36,925 nt of DNA from Halieaceae bacterium UBA4438. Lineage in GTDB: Bacteria > Pseudomonadota > Gammaproteobacteria > Pseudomonadales > Halieaceae. The notes under the pieces are model-generated. The model did not search any database, had not been told where the DNA came from, and worked only from the letters and a program-made list of their open reading frames with translations. The stretch is taken from contig DGPO01000057.1 in NCBI GenBank assembly GCA_002390485.1, forward strand, positions 20,854-57,778, given 5' to 3'. This document shows positions 19,037-27,283 of this stretch, in pieces; positions within the stretch are counted from its first letter, which is position 1; each line of letters starts with the position of its first letter. The position numbers were made by a program, and so were the translations under genes.

Positions 19037-19660
19037 ATGGTTGATTTACTAGTTACGGGCGGGTGGGTGATGCCACTGATCGTGGTCTGTTCCGTGATTG
19101 CATTGACAATCTGTATTGAGCGTTTCACCGCACTTGACCGAGTGAAGGTGGCACCGCCGCATTTGTTGGCCACGGTTTGGCGCGATCTCAACCAAGGCGA
19201 GTTGTACGCCCAAAAGCTGGTGCAGTTACGAGCGAACTCACCGCTGGGAGCAATTTTAGCCGCCGGCATCGCCAATCGGGAGCAAGGACGCGAGGTGATG
19301 AAGGAGAGCATCGCTGAGGCGGCCAGTCATGTGGTTCACGACCTTGAAAAGAACCTGAACACCTTGGGCACTGTTGCGGCAATAGCACCGCTCCTAGGTC
19401 TTTTGGGGACTGTGGTTGGCATGATCGACGTATTTACTCAAATTACGACTGTAGGGACGGGTAATGCCAATGCGCTTGCAGGGGGGATCTCAGAGGCGCT
19501 TGTGACCACGGCGGCAGGTCTCATTGTGGCCATTCCTGCGCTCGTGATGCACCGATACTACACCGGATTGATCGATACGATCGTAGTCGACTTAGAGCGA
19601 GAGGCGATTAAACTTGTGGATGCGATCCACAGTGGGTCAGGGCAGGATTACACCGCGTGA
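19037..19660 (+). CDS. exbB: ExbB/TolQ-type proton-channel protein
   Basis: A MotA/TolQ/ExbB-family inner-membrane protein of 207 residues that with ExbD uses the proton motive force to drive an outer-membrane or periplasmic process. It has an N-terminal helix (GGWVMPLIVVCSVIALTICIE), a cytoplasmic segment, and two long C-terminal helices (NTLGTVAAIAPLLGLLGTVVG and the AGGISEALVTTAAGLIVAIPA region). The ATG at 19037 follows AGAGGGGA; upstream in-frame codons within the end of comEC are unlikely starts. The stop overlaps the exbD GTG (GTGA). No tonB or tolA is adjacent; the same pair also lies next to comEC and lpxK in pseudomonads, so the partner is not given by context. Confidence 0.92.
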   Translation: MVDLLVTGGWVMPLIVVCSVIALTICIERFTALDRVKVAPPHLLATVWRDLNQGELYAQKLVQLRANSPLGAILAAGIANREQGREVMKESIAEAASHVVHDLEKNLNTLGTVAAIAPLLGLLGTVVGMIDVFTQITTVGTGNANALAGGISEALVTTAAGLIVAIPALVMHRYYTGLIDTIVVDLEREAIKLVDAIHSGSGQDYTA

Positions 19661-20076
19661 AGTTCAGACGTCAGAGGCGAGATTCGTTGGCAGTCAATGT
19701 CACACCGCTAATTGATGTTGTATTTTTGTTACTTATTTTTTTTATGGTCTCGACCAGTTTTACAGACCTCAGTGAGCTTGTCGTTAACCTGCCGGAAGCC
19801 GAGGGTGAGTCGGCACAAGATAAGACCAAGGGGCTCGAGGTCATTATAACTGCGGGTGGGGCCATGTTTCTTAACGGAACGCCTTTCCCGGCCGATGCGG
19901 AAAATTTACGTGCCATCATCATTGAAAAATCGGGGAGCAGACGCGATATCCCTGTTGCAATAGTCGCTGACGGTGAAACGCGTCATGCTATGGTTGTGAT
20001 GTCGATGGATACCGTGAGCCAATTAGGCTTTAAACGGTTGTCTATTAGTACCCAGAAGCCCTTATCCGGTGAGTAA
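19657..20076 (+). CDS. exbD: ExbD/TolR-type protein
   Basis: Partner of the upstream ExbB: 139 residues with a short basic cytoplasmic head, one helix containing the proton-carrying Asp20 (VNVTPLIDVVFLLLIFFMV), and a periplasmic domain. It starts with a GTG overlapping the exbB stop and ends 8 bases inside msbA. Likely forms a channel complex with ExbB; the driven process is unknown. Confidence 0.92.
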   Translation: MKFRRQRRDSLAVNVTPLIDVVFLLLIFFMVSTSFTDLSELVVNLPEAEGESAQDKTKGLEVIITAGGAMFLNGTPFPADAENLRAIIIEKSGSRRDIPVAIVADGETRHAMVVMSMDTVSQLGFKRLSISTQKPLSGE

Positions 20077-21901
20077 GTTGGCAGAAAAACCCACTCAGAA
20101 AGTGACAGATACGCAGCTTTACGGTCGGCTGCTTCGATATGCCTTTGCCTACAAAGGGTCGCTCATCTTGAGCGTTTTTGGCTATGTGGTGTATTCGCTG
20201 GGTAATGTTCTATTGGCTGATTTAACGCAGTTTCTGCTCGACTCGCTGGGTGAGGAGGCCACTGTGGGACCGGGCTTTGTGGCACAAGCTGCCCAATGGA
20301 TTTGGCCGCCCGGCGACAAGACTGCGACAGACTACGCGCGTATTGCTGTCCCAGTTGCCGCGGTAGTCTTGTCCCTGGGTCGCGCTCTGGGATTTTTTGC
20401 GGGCAGCTACTTTATGAACAAGGTGGCGCGCTCAGTGGTTCATGTGGTGCGCACCGAGCTATTTAATGTGCTGGTACGAGTACCGAAAGCCCATATCGAT
20501 CAATACTCTACCGGGGAACTTCTCTCCAAAGTCACGTTTAACGTCGAGCAGGTGAGCGGTGCCGCGTCTGATGCACTTAAAACCATTTTGCGCGAGGGTT
20601 TAACGATTATCGCGCTGGTGGCGTACATGCTGTATCTGAACTGGGAACTGACGGCAATTTTCTTCGTTGTGGCGCCCGCGATCGGCTTGGTTGTGCAGGT
20701 TATAGGAAAACACTTCCGCCGCTACAGTCGCCGAATTCAGGACTCAATGGGGTCAGTCACAGAGGTGACGGCGGAGAGCCTGGCCGGGCTGGACGATATT
20801 CGAGTGTATGGTGCAACCGAGCAGATCAGTGCTCGCTTTGCCTCCGTCAGTTTGTTTAATAAACAACAGAGCTTGAAGCTGGCGTTCGTCCAGGCGGTGT
20901 CAACGCCAATTATTCAGACCTTATTGGCGCTCGCTTTGGGTGCCTTATTTTGGTTCGCATTAGACCCCGAGGTCTTGTCTGAATTTAGTGCGGGGTCATT
21001 AGTTGCCTTCATTACGGCTGCCGCGCAGTTGGGGAAGCCGATACGCACACTGAGTAATATTCAGAGCATTATTCAAAAGGGTTTAGCCGCAGCCGAAGAT
21101 ATTTTTCACCAGCTGGATACGCCGCTAGAAGCGGACCAAGGCCAGATCGTCTTATCGCAGGTGGCAGGCCACATAGAATTCAACGCCGTCGCCTTTAGGT
21201 ACCCCAATGCTCTGATTGATGCCGTACAGAACGTATCCTTTTCGGTGAAGCCCGGCCAGACCATTGCGGTCGTGGGGCGCTCGGGCAGCGGTAAGAGCAC
21301 GTTACTTAAATTACTTGCACGCTTTTATACACCCTCGGCGGGTCAGATTTCGCTCGACGGAGAAGACATACAAGCGGTAGACCTTCAAAACTACAGGGAA
21401 CAATTTGCGTTTGTACCTCAGAAAATCAATCTCTTTAGCGATACGGTGGCCGGCAATATTGCGATGGGCAATAGCGTTTCAAGCACCCGCGAAGATATTG
21501 AGGGTGCGGCACAAAAAGCGCATGCAGAGACGTTTATCCAGGAGCTTAGATCGGGTTACGACACGTTGATTGGTGAGCAGGGTGTCGGCTTGTCCGGCGG
21601 TCAGCAGCAACGCATTGCGATCGCTCGGGCGCTGTTGAAGTCTGCGCCTGTTCTGATTCTCGATGAAGCCACTTCGGCACTGGATAATGAGTCAGAGGCC
21701 TTGATCCAACTGGCCTTGGAAAGCTCGCGTCAGGGCAGGACGACCTTTGTTGTCGCACATCGGTTATCAACCATTGAAGGCGCCGATACGGTGTTGGTGA
21801 TGGACGAAGGGCAAATTGTCGCGCAGGGCGCTCACTCAGAGCTTCTAGCGCAAGAGCCGCTTTACAGAGCCTTGCATCAGCACGGATTCTCGGAAGTTTG
21901 A
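20069..21901 (+). CDS. msbA: Lipid A flippase MsbA
   Basis: A 610-residue half-transporter of the ABC exporter class. Six helices come first (residues about 20 to 330, with the coupling region SMGSVTEVTAESLAGLDDIRVYGA), then the ATPase domain: Walker A VGRSGSGKST near residue 405, Q-loop FVPQKINLFSDTVAGNI, signature LSGGQQQRIAIARAL, Walker B VLILDEATSALD and H-loop VVAHRLST. Length, motifs and the adjacent lpxK identify it as MsbA, which moves core-lipid A across the inner membrane, rather than a drug exporter. The GTG start overlaps exbD by 8 bases; the stop overlaps the lpxK TTG (TTGA). In pseudomonads msbA is elsewhere, whereas comEC-msbA-lpxK is the E. coli order. Confidence 0.95.
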   Translation: MSKLAEKPTQKVTDTQLYGRLLRYAFAYKGSLILSVFGYVVYSLGNVLLADLTQFLLDSLGEEATVGPGFVAQAAQWIWPPGDKTATDYARIAVPVAAVVLSLGRALGFFAGSYFMNKVARSVVHVVRTELFNVLVRVPKAHIDQYSTGELLSKVTFNVEQVSGAASDALKTILREGLTIIALVAYMLYLNWELTAIFFVVAPAIGLVVQVIGKHFRRYSRRIQDSMGSVTEVTAESLAGLDDIRVYGATEQISARFASVSLFNKQQSLKLAFVQAVSTPIIQTLLALALGALFWFALDPEVLSEFSAGSLVAFITAAAQLGKPIRTLSNIQSIIQKGLAAAEDIFHQLDTPLEADQGQIVLSQVAGHIEFNAVAFRYPNALIDAVQNVSFSVKPGQTIAVVGRSGSGKSTLLKLLARFYTPSAGQISLDGEDIQAVDLQNYREQFAFVPQKINLFSDTVAGNIAMGNSVSSTREDIEGAAQKAHAETFIQELRSGYDTLIGEQGVGLSGGQQQRIAIARALLKSAPVLILDEATSALDNESEALIQLALESSRQGRTTFVVAHRLSTIEGADTVLVMDEGQIVAQGAHSELLAQEPLYRALHQHGFSEV

Positions 21902-22911
21902 GTACAGTTCGGGACCATGTTGAACGGTGGGTTAATGCGTCGTGGTACGGATCTTTTCGCTGGACACTCATTTTCTTACCAGTCTTGCCGATCGTTTGGT
22001 CCGTGGTGTGGGTTAAGCGGCGGGTGACGGCTCCAAAAGCCCAGCCGATTGATGCGCGCGTGCCGGTTATCGTGGTGGGTGGAATAACGGCCGGCGGTAC
22101 GGGAAAAACGCCGTGCTTGATCGCGTTGTCGCAAGCGCTCATTAAGCGGGGTTACAACGTTGGTGTTGTAAGCCGAGGCTATGGGCGTAAGTCGCCCCAG
22201 ACAACAATCTTTGTTGAGGTCGAACACAATGCCGACGATGTGGGTGATGAGCCCCTCCTGATCAAACGCACTGTGCCCGGGATTCATGTGTTGGTTGCGC
22301 AGTCGCGGCAAGAGGCCGTGTTAAGACTGCTTGAGTCGAGAAAAGTCGATGTCATTCTCTCAGACGACGGATTACAACATTACTCGCTCTACAGAGACTT
22401 GGAAATTCTTGTTATGGATGCCAGCCGAGCTCTGGGGAATGGATTTTTAATTCCGGTAGGTCCTCTCAGGGAGCCGCGCTCGCGCCTGGCGAGCGTTGAC
22501 TGTGTTTTGATTCGTAATGGTGAGCATCCGGCAACTTCATTCGCCTATGTGATCAGAGGATTTAGAAACGAGGCCACCGGCGAGCGGTTAAGCTTAGACG
22601 CCGGGCTCGCAGCCTGGCAAGGTGCTCAAGTGGTCGCGGCCACCGGTTTAGGACAGCCTGAGCAATACTTCCAGATGCTCAGACGTAAAGGTCTGACCTT
22701 TGAGTCAGTGGCTGTTGCGGATCACGCTGTCCTGCCGATGGAAGAGATTGCGGCAAGTTATGGACCCGATGTTGTACTGATTACTGGAAAAGACGCGGTA
22801 AAACTTAAGGTTCCTGCGTGCGACAATGTTTGGGTCGTCGAAATAGAGGCGTTGTTGCCCAGCCATTTGGTCGATCAGCTTGATAAGCTGATGGGGCAAC
22901 GGGACGAGTAG
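21898..22911 (+). CDS. lpxK: Tetraacyldisaccharide 4'-kinase LpxK
   Basis: Phosphorylates the 4' position of the lipid A disaccharide precursor at the inner membrane. The 337-residue product has an N-terminal hydrophobic segment (TLIFLPVLPIVWSVVWV), the unusual Walker A GGITAGGTGKTP (Lys70), LSDDGLQHYSLYRDLEI with the catalytic Asp region, and VGPLREPRSRL. The only start at the 5' end is a TTG overlapping the msbA stop by four bases; no ATG or GTG lies upstream of the hydrophobic segment. kdsB follows after 13 bases; the Trm112/YcaR-type small gene that often sits between these two is absent. Confidence 0.95.
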   Translation: MSTVRDHVERWVNASWYGSFRWTLIFLPVLPIVWSVVWVKRRVTAPKAQPIDARVPVIVVGGITAGGTGKTPCLIALSQALIKRGYNVGVVSRGYGRKSPQTTIFVEVEHNADDVGDEPLLIKRTVPGIHVLVAQSRQEAVLRLLESRKVDVILSDDGLQHYSLYRDLEILVMDASRALGNGFLIPVGPLREPRSRLASVDCVLIRNGEHPATSFAYVIRGFRNEATGERLSLDAGLAAWQGAQVVAATGLGQPEQYFQMLRRKGLTFESVAVADHAVLPMEEIAASYGPDVVLITGKDAVKLKVPACDNVWVVEIEALLPSHLVDQLDKLMGQRDE

Positions 22912-22924
22912 AAAGGAGCTTCCC

Positions 22925-23665
22925 ATGTACCACATCGTTATTCCTGCTCGTTACGGCTCAACCCGTCTCCCCGCAAAGGCCCTCGCTGATATTAACGGTA
23001 AGCCCTTGGTGTATTGGGTATGGCGGCGCGCACTGGCGAGCAGTGCACTGTCGGTCACGGTTGCTACCGACGATTCGCGAATCTTCGACGCCCTAGCACC
23101 GCATGGTGCGCAGGTCCTAATGACGGACCCAGCGCACCCGTCAGGCACCGATCGCCTTGCCGAGGTCGCTCGTCTTAAGAACTGGCCGATGGATGCGATT
23201 ATCGTCAACCTGCAGGGTGATGAGCCACTGATGCCGGTTGCAAACTTGGAGCAGGTGTCTGCTTTGCTAGGGCGCTATAAGCATGCCTCTATCGCGACGC
23301 TGTATGAGCCGATTGCGTCTAAGGAGCAGTTCCTGGACCCGTCGGTTGTGAAGGTGGTGGGTGATGCATCGGGGCGAGCGCAATACTTTTCACGTGCACC
23401 GATACCGCACGTCCGCGACCCGATGGGCGAAACCTGCCCGCACGACGCACGACGGCACATAGGACTGTACGCGTATCGAGTCAGCTATCTCGAAGACTTT
23501 GCGAGTCAACCGGTTGCGCCGTATGAGCGCTTAGAGTCGCTGGAACAGTTACGTGCACTGCACTGTGGGCACGAAATTCGAATTGCCCAAGCCTGTGAGG
23601 TGGTGCCTGCTGGCGTCGATACACCGGCTGATCTTGAAGCAGTCAGGGCCTTAATGGCGACGTAA
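22925..23665 (+). CDS. kdsB: 3-deoxy-manno-octulosonate cytidylyltransferase KdsB
   Basis: Activates Kdo with CTP for attachment to lipid A in LPS inner-core synthesis. At 246 residues it matches the family length. It begins with the nucleotide-binding IPARYGSTRLPAKAL and has NLQGDEPLMP, YFSRAPIPHVRD, and HIGLYAYRVSYL. The ATG at 22925 has AAAGGAG eight bases upstream, one of the strongest ribosome sites in this block. The stop overlaps the murB ATG by one base (TAATG). The low-molecular-weight phosphatase gene found between kdsB and murB in pseudomonads is absent. Confidence 0.97.
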   Translation: MYHIVIPARYGSTRLPAKALADINGKPLVYWVWRRALASSALSVTVATDDSRIFDALAPHGAQVLMTDPAHPSGTDRLAEVARLKNWPMDAIIVNLQGDEPLMPVANLEQVSALLGRYKHASIATLYEPIASKEQFLDPSVVKVVGDASGRAQYFSRAPIPHVRDPMGETCPHDARRHIGLYAYRVSYLEDFASQPVAPYERLESLEQLRALHCGHEIRIAQACEVVPAGVDTPADLEAVRALMAT

Positions 23666-24687
23666 TGACGATTCAAGAACGCGTTCAATTACGATCGTTT
23701 AATACGCTGGGACTAACGTCGGTTGCGGAGTTCTTCGTGCGCGCAACCTCATCCGAGGGCGTGCTGGAGGCGTTGCAAGTCGCACGGGCAAAGAATCTTT
23801 GTGTCAGGGCGATCGGAGGCGGGAGCAACGTCATTTTGCCGCCCGAGCTGTCAGGACTGACACTGAATGTGGCGTTAAAAGGCCGCACGATCGTGTCCCA
23901 GAGTTCACAAGAGGCCATTGTCCGAGTTTATGCGGGGGAAGACTGGCACGAAGCGGTCGTTTGGGCGCACGAGCTTGGTTTATACGGGCTTGAGAACCTA
24001 GCCTTGATACCGGGGAGCGTCGGTGCCGCCCCCGTTCAGAATATTGGCGCCTATGGTGCTGAGGTGGCAGAGCGTATAGCGCGACTGCAAGTCATTCACA
24101 GAAGGACATCGGAGGTCCTTTGGCTGGCTAACTCGGCGTGCGACTTTGCGTACAGGGACAGTTTTTTTAAATCAAACGAAGGACGTGAGTGGATTATCAC
24201 CGCCGTTGAGCTCCGGTTAAGTAAATTACCGATCACGAATATCACCTATCCAGCGCTGATAGAGGCAGTTGGGTCGCGGCAGGTGGCGCCTAACGAGGTT
24301 ATGAATGCAGTCATTAAGATTCGGCGCTCTAAGCTTCCTGACCCGCAGGTCGAGCCCAATGCAGGGAGTTTTTTTAAGAATCCAGTAGTGACCCAAGAAG
24401 AAGCCAATCAGCTGAAGGAGCAGTATCCGAAACTGCCCCAGTATCCTCTCGATGGCGGCAGGGTGAAATTGTCCGCAGCGTGGATGATTGACGCGCTCAA
24501 TTGGCGTGGACAGTCAGAGCAGGGGGTTTTCGTGTCTGAAAAACATGCGCTGGTGATTGTTAACCGGTCTGCTAAAAAAAGTCACCAAGTTATTGAATTT
24601 GCGAGTAAAGTAAGTCGCTCGGTGAGCGAGCGGTTTGGCGTGCAATTGCACGTGGAGCCGGAACAGGTGGCGGGCAATGAGTACTAG
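23665..24687 (+). CDS. murB: UDP-N-acetylenolpyruvoylglucosamine reductase MurB (type I)
   Basis: NADPH- and FAD-dependent enzyme making UDP-MurNAc, the second committed step of peptidoglycan synthesis. The 340-residue product has the FAD segments AIGGGSNVILPPELSG and LIPGSVGAAPVQNIGAYGAE and the proton-donor Ser235 in NAGSFFKNP. The last catalytic Glu is expected at about residue 331 (HVEPEQ). The presence of the extra Tyr loop region (SACDFAYRDSFFK) marks the E. coli-like type I. The C-terminus stops only nine residues past that Glu; the last 11 bases overlap the uvrC start. Confidence 0.96.
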   Translation: MTIQERVQLRSFNTLGLTSVAEFFVRATSSEGVLEALQVARAKNLCVRAIGGGSNVILPPELSGLTLNVALKGRTIVSQSSQEAIVRVYAGEDWHEAVVWAHELGLYGLENLALIPGSVGAAPVQNIGAYGAEVAERIARLQVIHRRTSEVLWLANSACDFAYRDSFFKSNEGREWIITAVELRLSKLPITNITYPALIEAVGSRQVAPNEVMNAVIKIRRSKLPDPQVEPNAGSFFKNPVVTQEEANQLKEQYPKLPQYPLDGGRVKLSAAWMIDALNWRGQSEQGVFVSEKHALVIVNRSAKKSHQVIEFASKVSRSVSERFGVQLHVEPEQVAGNEY

Positions 24688-26509
24688 TCATTTTGATTCG
24701 GAGTCGTTTCTTAAACAGCTGACCACGCGGCCGGGTGTCTACCAAATGTACGACACAGCGGGTGGCCTCCTGTACGTTGGAAAGGCTAAAAACCTTAAAA
24801 ACCGGGTGACAAGCTACTTTAGAGCCAGCGGTCTCTCGGCCAAAACGATGGCCCTGGTCTCGCGAATAAACGACATTCAGGTGACGGTTACGACAACTGA
24901 ACGCGATGCCTTACTTCTCGAACATAATCTCATTAAGGAATACCACCCGCCTTACAATATCTTACTCAAGGACGACAAGTCGTATCCGTACATTTATCTT
25001 TCAAAGGAAGATAAATGGCCTAAATTAGCGTTTCATCGGGGTCCAAAGCGCCGAAAGGGCGACTATTTTGGACCGTACCCCAGTGCGGCAGCTGTGCGCT
25101 CAACGCTTCATTTGATGCAAAAAGTATTTAAGGTGCGGCAGTGTGAGGAATCTTATTTCCGCAACCGGTCTCGGCCTTGCCTTCAGTATCAGATTGGACG
25201 CTGCTCTGGTCCTTGTGTCGGCTTAGTCAGTGACGCGGATTACGAAAAGCAGGTGGAGAACTCGGCATTATTCTTAAGCGGGAAGTCACAAAAAGTGATG
25301 AAGCGCCTGGCCGATGATATGGAGGACGCCGCAGCGGTCCTCGAATTTGAAAAGGCGGCGGAATTGCGGGATCAGCTTCAACAGCTCCAGGATGTGCAGT
25401 CAACACAAGGAATTGAGGGGTCGCGCGGCGAGTTAGACCTTTTAGCGGTAAGACAAGCCCACGGTCAAGCGTGCATTCAAGTCTTGTTTGTGCGCGAGGG
25501 CAGGGTGCTCGGCTCGCGAACGTATTACCCGACAACACGGCTTGACGAGGACGAGACCTCCGTTCTTGATGCCTTTATGCCCCAGTTTTACCTGTCGGGG
25601 CGACAGACGATTCCGCAAGAAATTGTGGTCAGTCACAAGCCCAACGACGCCACGCTCTTGTGTGACACGTTGATGGAGCAGAGCAAGCGTAAAGTGGTTA
25701 TAAAAACTCAGGTCAGAGATGCACGCGCGCGCTGGCTTCAGTTGGCAAAACAAACGGCCGAGACTAATTTAGAGTCTTTCCTGAGCGGTAAACACACCAT
25801 GGCTGGGCGCTTAGAGGCGCTTAGGCGCGAGTTAGACCTTGATCTGCCACCCGTCCGAATGGAGTGCTTTGATATTAGCCACAGCTCGGGGGAAGCCACG
25901 GTGGCCTCGTGTGTAGTTTTTGACAGTAATGGTGCAAGAAAGGCGGACTATCGGACATTTAATATCGAAGGAATTATAGGTGGTGACGATTATGCGGCCA
26001 TGCAGCAGGCGCTTGAGCGGCGCTATCGCCGATTATCCAAAGGAGAAGGTGTACTGCCCGACATTTTGTTTATTGACGGCGGAAAGGGGCAGGTGTCGCA
26101 GGCTCGGCAAGTGCTCGAACAGTTCGAGCTGACTACAGTCAAAATTGTGGGTATCGCTAAAGGAACAACGCGTAAAGCGGGATTCGAGACCCTCGTTGAT
26201 GGCGATACGGGTGCGGAGAGTCAGTTGCGAGGTGATAATCCAGCGCTGCACCTTATTCAACAGATTCGCGACGAGGCACACCGATTTGCGATCAGTGGTC
26301 ACCGTGGCAGGCGTGCAAAAGCCCGCAAGCAGTCTGCACTGGAGGGGGTATCGGGCGTGGGTTCAAAACGGCGTAGGGACCTGCTTCGCCACTTTGGTAG
26401 TATCCGAGGGTTGGAAAACGCCTCTGTTGATGAGATTTGTAAAGTCGAAGGGATCAATGCAACGCTCGCGCAGAGCATTTATGATCATCTCCATACCGTA
26501 GAACAGTAA
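24677..26509 (+). CDS. uvrC: Excinuclease ABC subunit C (UvrC)
   Basis: The dual-incision nuclease of nucleotide excision repair, 610 residues. The GIY-YIG domain comes first (RPGVYQMYD, LYVGKAKNLKNRVTSYF). Then come a Cys-containing segment (RQCEESYFRNRSRPCLQYQ), the UVR UvrB-binding motif (FEKAAELRDQLQQLQ near residue 225), the RNase H-like domain (MECFDISHSSGE), and two C-terminal helix-hairpin-helix motifs (LEGVSGVGSKRRRDLLRHFG). The ATG at 24677 is inside the end of murB in another frame, preceded by CAGGTGGCGGG. pgsA follows after 14 bases; uvrC-pgsA-tRNA-Gly is a widespread gammaproteobacterial order. Confidence 0.98.
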   Translation: MSTSHFDSESFLKQLTTRPGVYQMYDTAGGLLYVGKAKNLKNRVTSYFRASGLSAKTMALVSRINDIQVTVTTTERDALLLEHNLIKEYHPPYNILLKDDKSYPYIYLSKEDKWPKLAFHRGPKRRKGDYFGPYPSAAAVRSTLHLMQKVFKVRQCEESYFRNRSRPCLQYQIGRCSGPCVGLVSDADYEKQVENSALFLSGKSQKVMKRLADDMEDAAAVLEFEKAAELRDQLQQLQDVQSTQGIEGSRGELDLLAVRQAHGQACIQVLFVREGRVLGSRTYYPTTRLDEDETSVLDAFMPQFYLSGRQTIPQEIVVSHKPNDATLLCDTLMEQSKRKVVIKTQVRDARARWLQLAKQTAETNLESFLSGKHTMAGRLEALRRELDLDLPPVRMECFDISHSSGEATVASCVVFDSNGARKADYRTFNIEGIIGGDDYAAMQQALERRYRRLSKGEGVLPDILFIDGGKGQVSQARQVLEQFELTTVKIVGIAKGTTRKAGFETLVDGDTGAESQLRGDNPALHLIQQIRDEAHRFAISGHRGRRAKARKQSALEGVSGVGSKRRRDLLRHFGSIRGLENASVDEICKVEGINATLAQSIYDHLHTVEQ

Positions 26510-26523
26510 CCCCTGGAGTCACA

Positions 26524-27099
26524 GTGAACTGGAACCTGCCGAACATTCTCACCCTGACACGTGTGCTCTGTATTCCGCTGTTAGTGGGTGTCTTTTATTT
26601 TGCTGGGCCCTTCTCTGGACCTGCTGCTGCCGTTATTTTTGTTTTGGCGGCGATTACAGACTGGCTTGATGGTTGGTTGGCTCGGTTATTAAAGCAAGAA
26701 AGTGAGTTTGGCGCCTTTCTGGACCCTGTTGCAGATAAGCTGATCGTTGCCACCGCCTTGGTATTGCTCGTCGACCACTATGATTCGATCTGGCTGACCC
26801 TTGCGGCGATCGTCATCATTGGTCGGGAGATCCTCGTCAGTGCGCTCAGAGAGTGGATGGCGCGGCGCGGGCAAAGTCAGTCGGTGGCAGTCACGCTGAT
26901 GGGAAAGTTAAAGACCACGTTACAGATGATTGCGATCATCCTATTGCTGTGGCGCATGGGGGAGCCGTTTTCCGACCAGTTACTTCAGTCGGGTTTAGCG
27001 AGTCTCGCGGCTGCCGTAGTGTTAACGCTTTGGTCGATGTGGAATTACCTCGGGGCGATGTTGAGTTCGCCCGATACGAGGGACGACGAACGCGCTTGA
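26524..27099 (+). CDS. pgsA: CDP-diacylglycerol-glycerol-3-phosphate 3-phosphatidyltransferase PgsA
   Basis: Membrane enzyme making phosphatidylglycerophosphate, precursor of phosphatidylglycerol and cardiolipin. The 191-residue product begins MNWNLPNILTLTRVLCIPLL. It has the CDP-alcohol phosphotransferase motif with Asp46, Asp49-Gly50, Ala53-Arg54, Gly63, Asp67 and Asp71 (DWLDGWLARLL, FGAFLDPVADK). About five further hydrophobic segments follow. The GTG start has CTGGAG upstream. The tRNA-Gly gene begins 33 bases after the stop and may be co-transcribed. Confidence 0.96.
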   Translation: MNWNLPNILTLTRVLCIPLLVGVFYFAGPFSGPAAAVIFVLAAITDWLDGWLARLLKQESEFGAFLDPVADKLIVATALVLLVDHYDSIWLTLAAIVIIGREILVSALREWMARRGQSQSVAVTLMGKLKTTLQMIAIILLLWRMGEPFSDQLLQSGLASLAAAVVLTLWSMWNYLGAMLSSPDTRDDERA

Positions 27100-27132
27100 C
27101 CGCTACTCAGGGGAGGCTACACTTGACGGTAA

Positions 27133-27208
27133 GCGGGAATAGCTCAGTTGGTAGAGCGCAACCTTGCCAAGGTTGAGGTCGCGAGTTCGAATCTCGTTTC
27201 CCGCTCCA
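27133..27208 (+). tRNA. tRNA-Gly, anticodon GCC
   Basis: All arms fold. The acceptor GCGGGAA (27133-27139) pairs with TTCCCGC (27198-27204). The D-stem is GCTC/GAGC, the anticodon stem CAACC/GGTTG with loop TTGCCAA (anticodon GCC at 27166-27168), and the T-stem GCGAG/CTCGT with loop TTCGAAT. The discriminator is T and CCA is encoded. It follows pgsA, as in many Gammaproteobacteria. Confidence 0.97.
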
Positions 27209-27222
27209 CACTCAGGCGAGTG
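27209..27222 (+). other. Small hairpin directly behind tRNA-Gly
   Basis: CACTC-AGGC-GAGTG is a perfect 5-bp stem with a 4-base loop starting at the base after the encoded CCA. No T-run follows, so it is not a standard intrinsic terminator; it may mark a 3' processing or Rho-dependent end. The rest of the gap to 27283 shows nothing recognisable. Confidence 0.3.
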
Positions 27223-27283
27223 CCGCCTCTGCAAGCCCGGTTCTTGGGTTGATTAAGCAGCAATACAATGAACTTGCCTTCAC

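Noticed and set aside
21546..22142. 198-codon minus-strand frame across the msbA/lpxK junction
   Set aside because: Lies opposite two well-identified genes, low-complexity translation and no recognisable motif.
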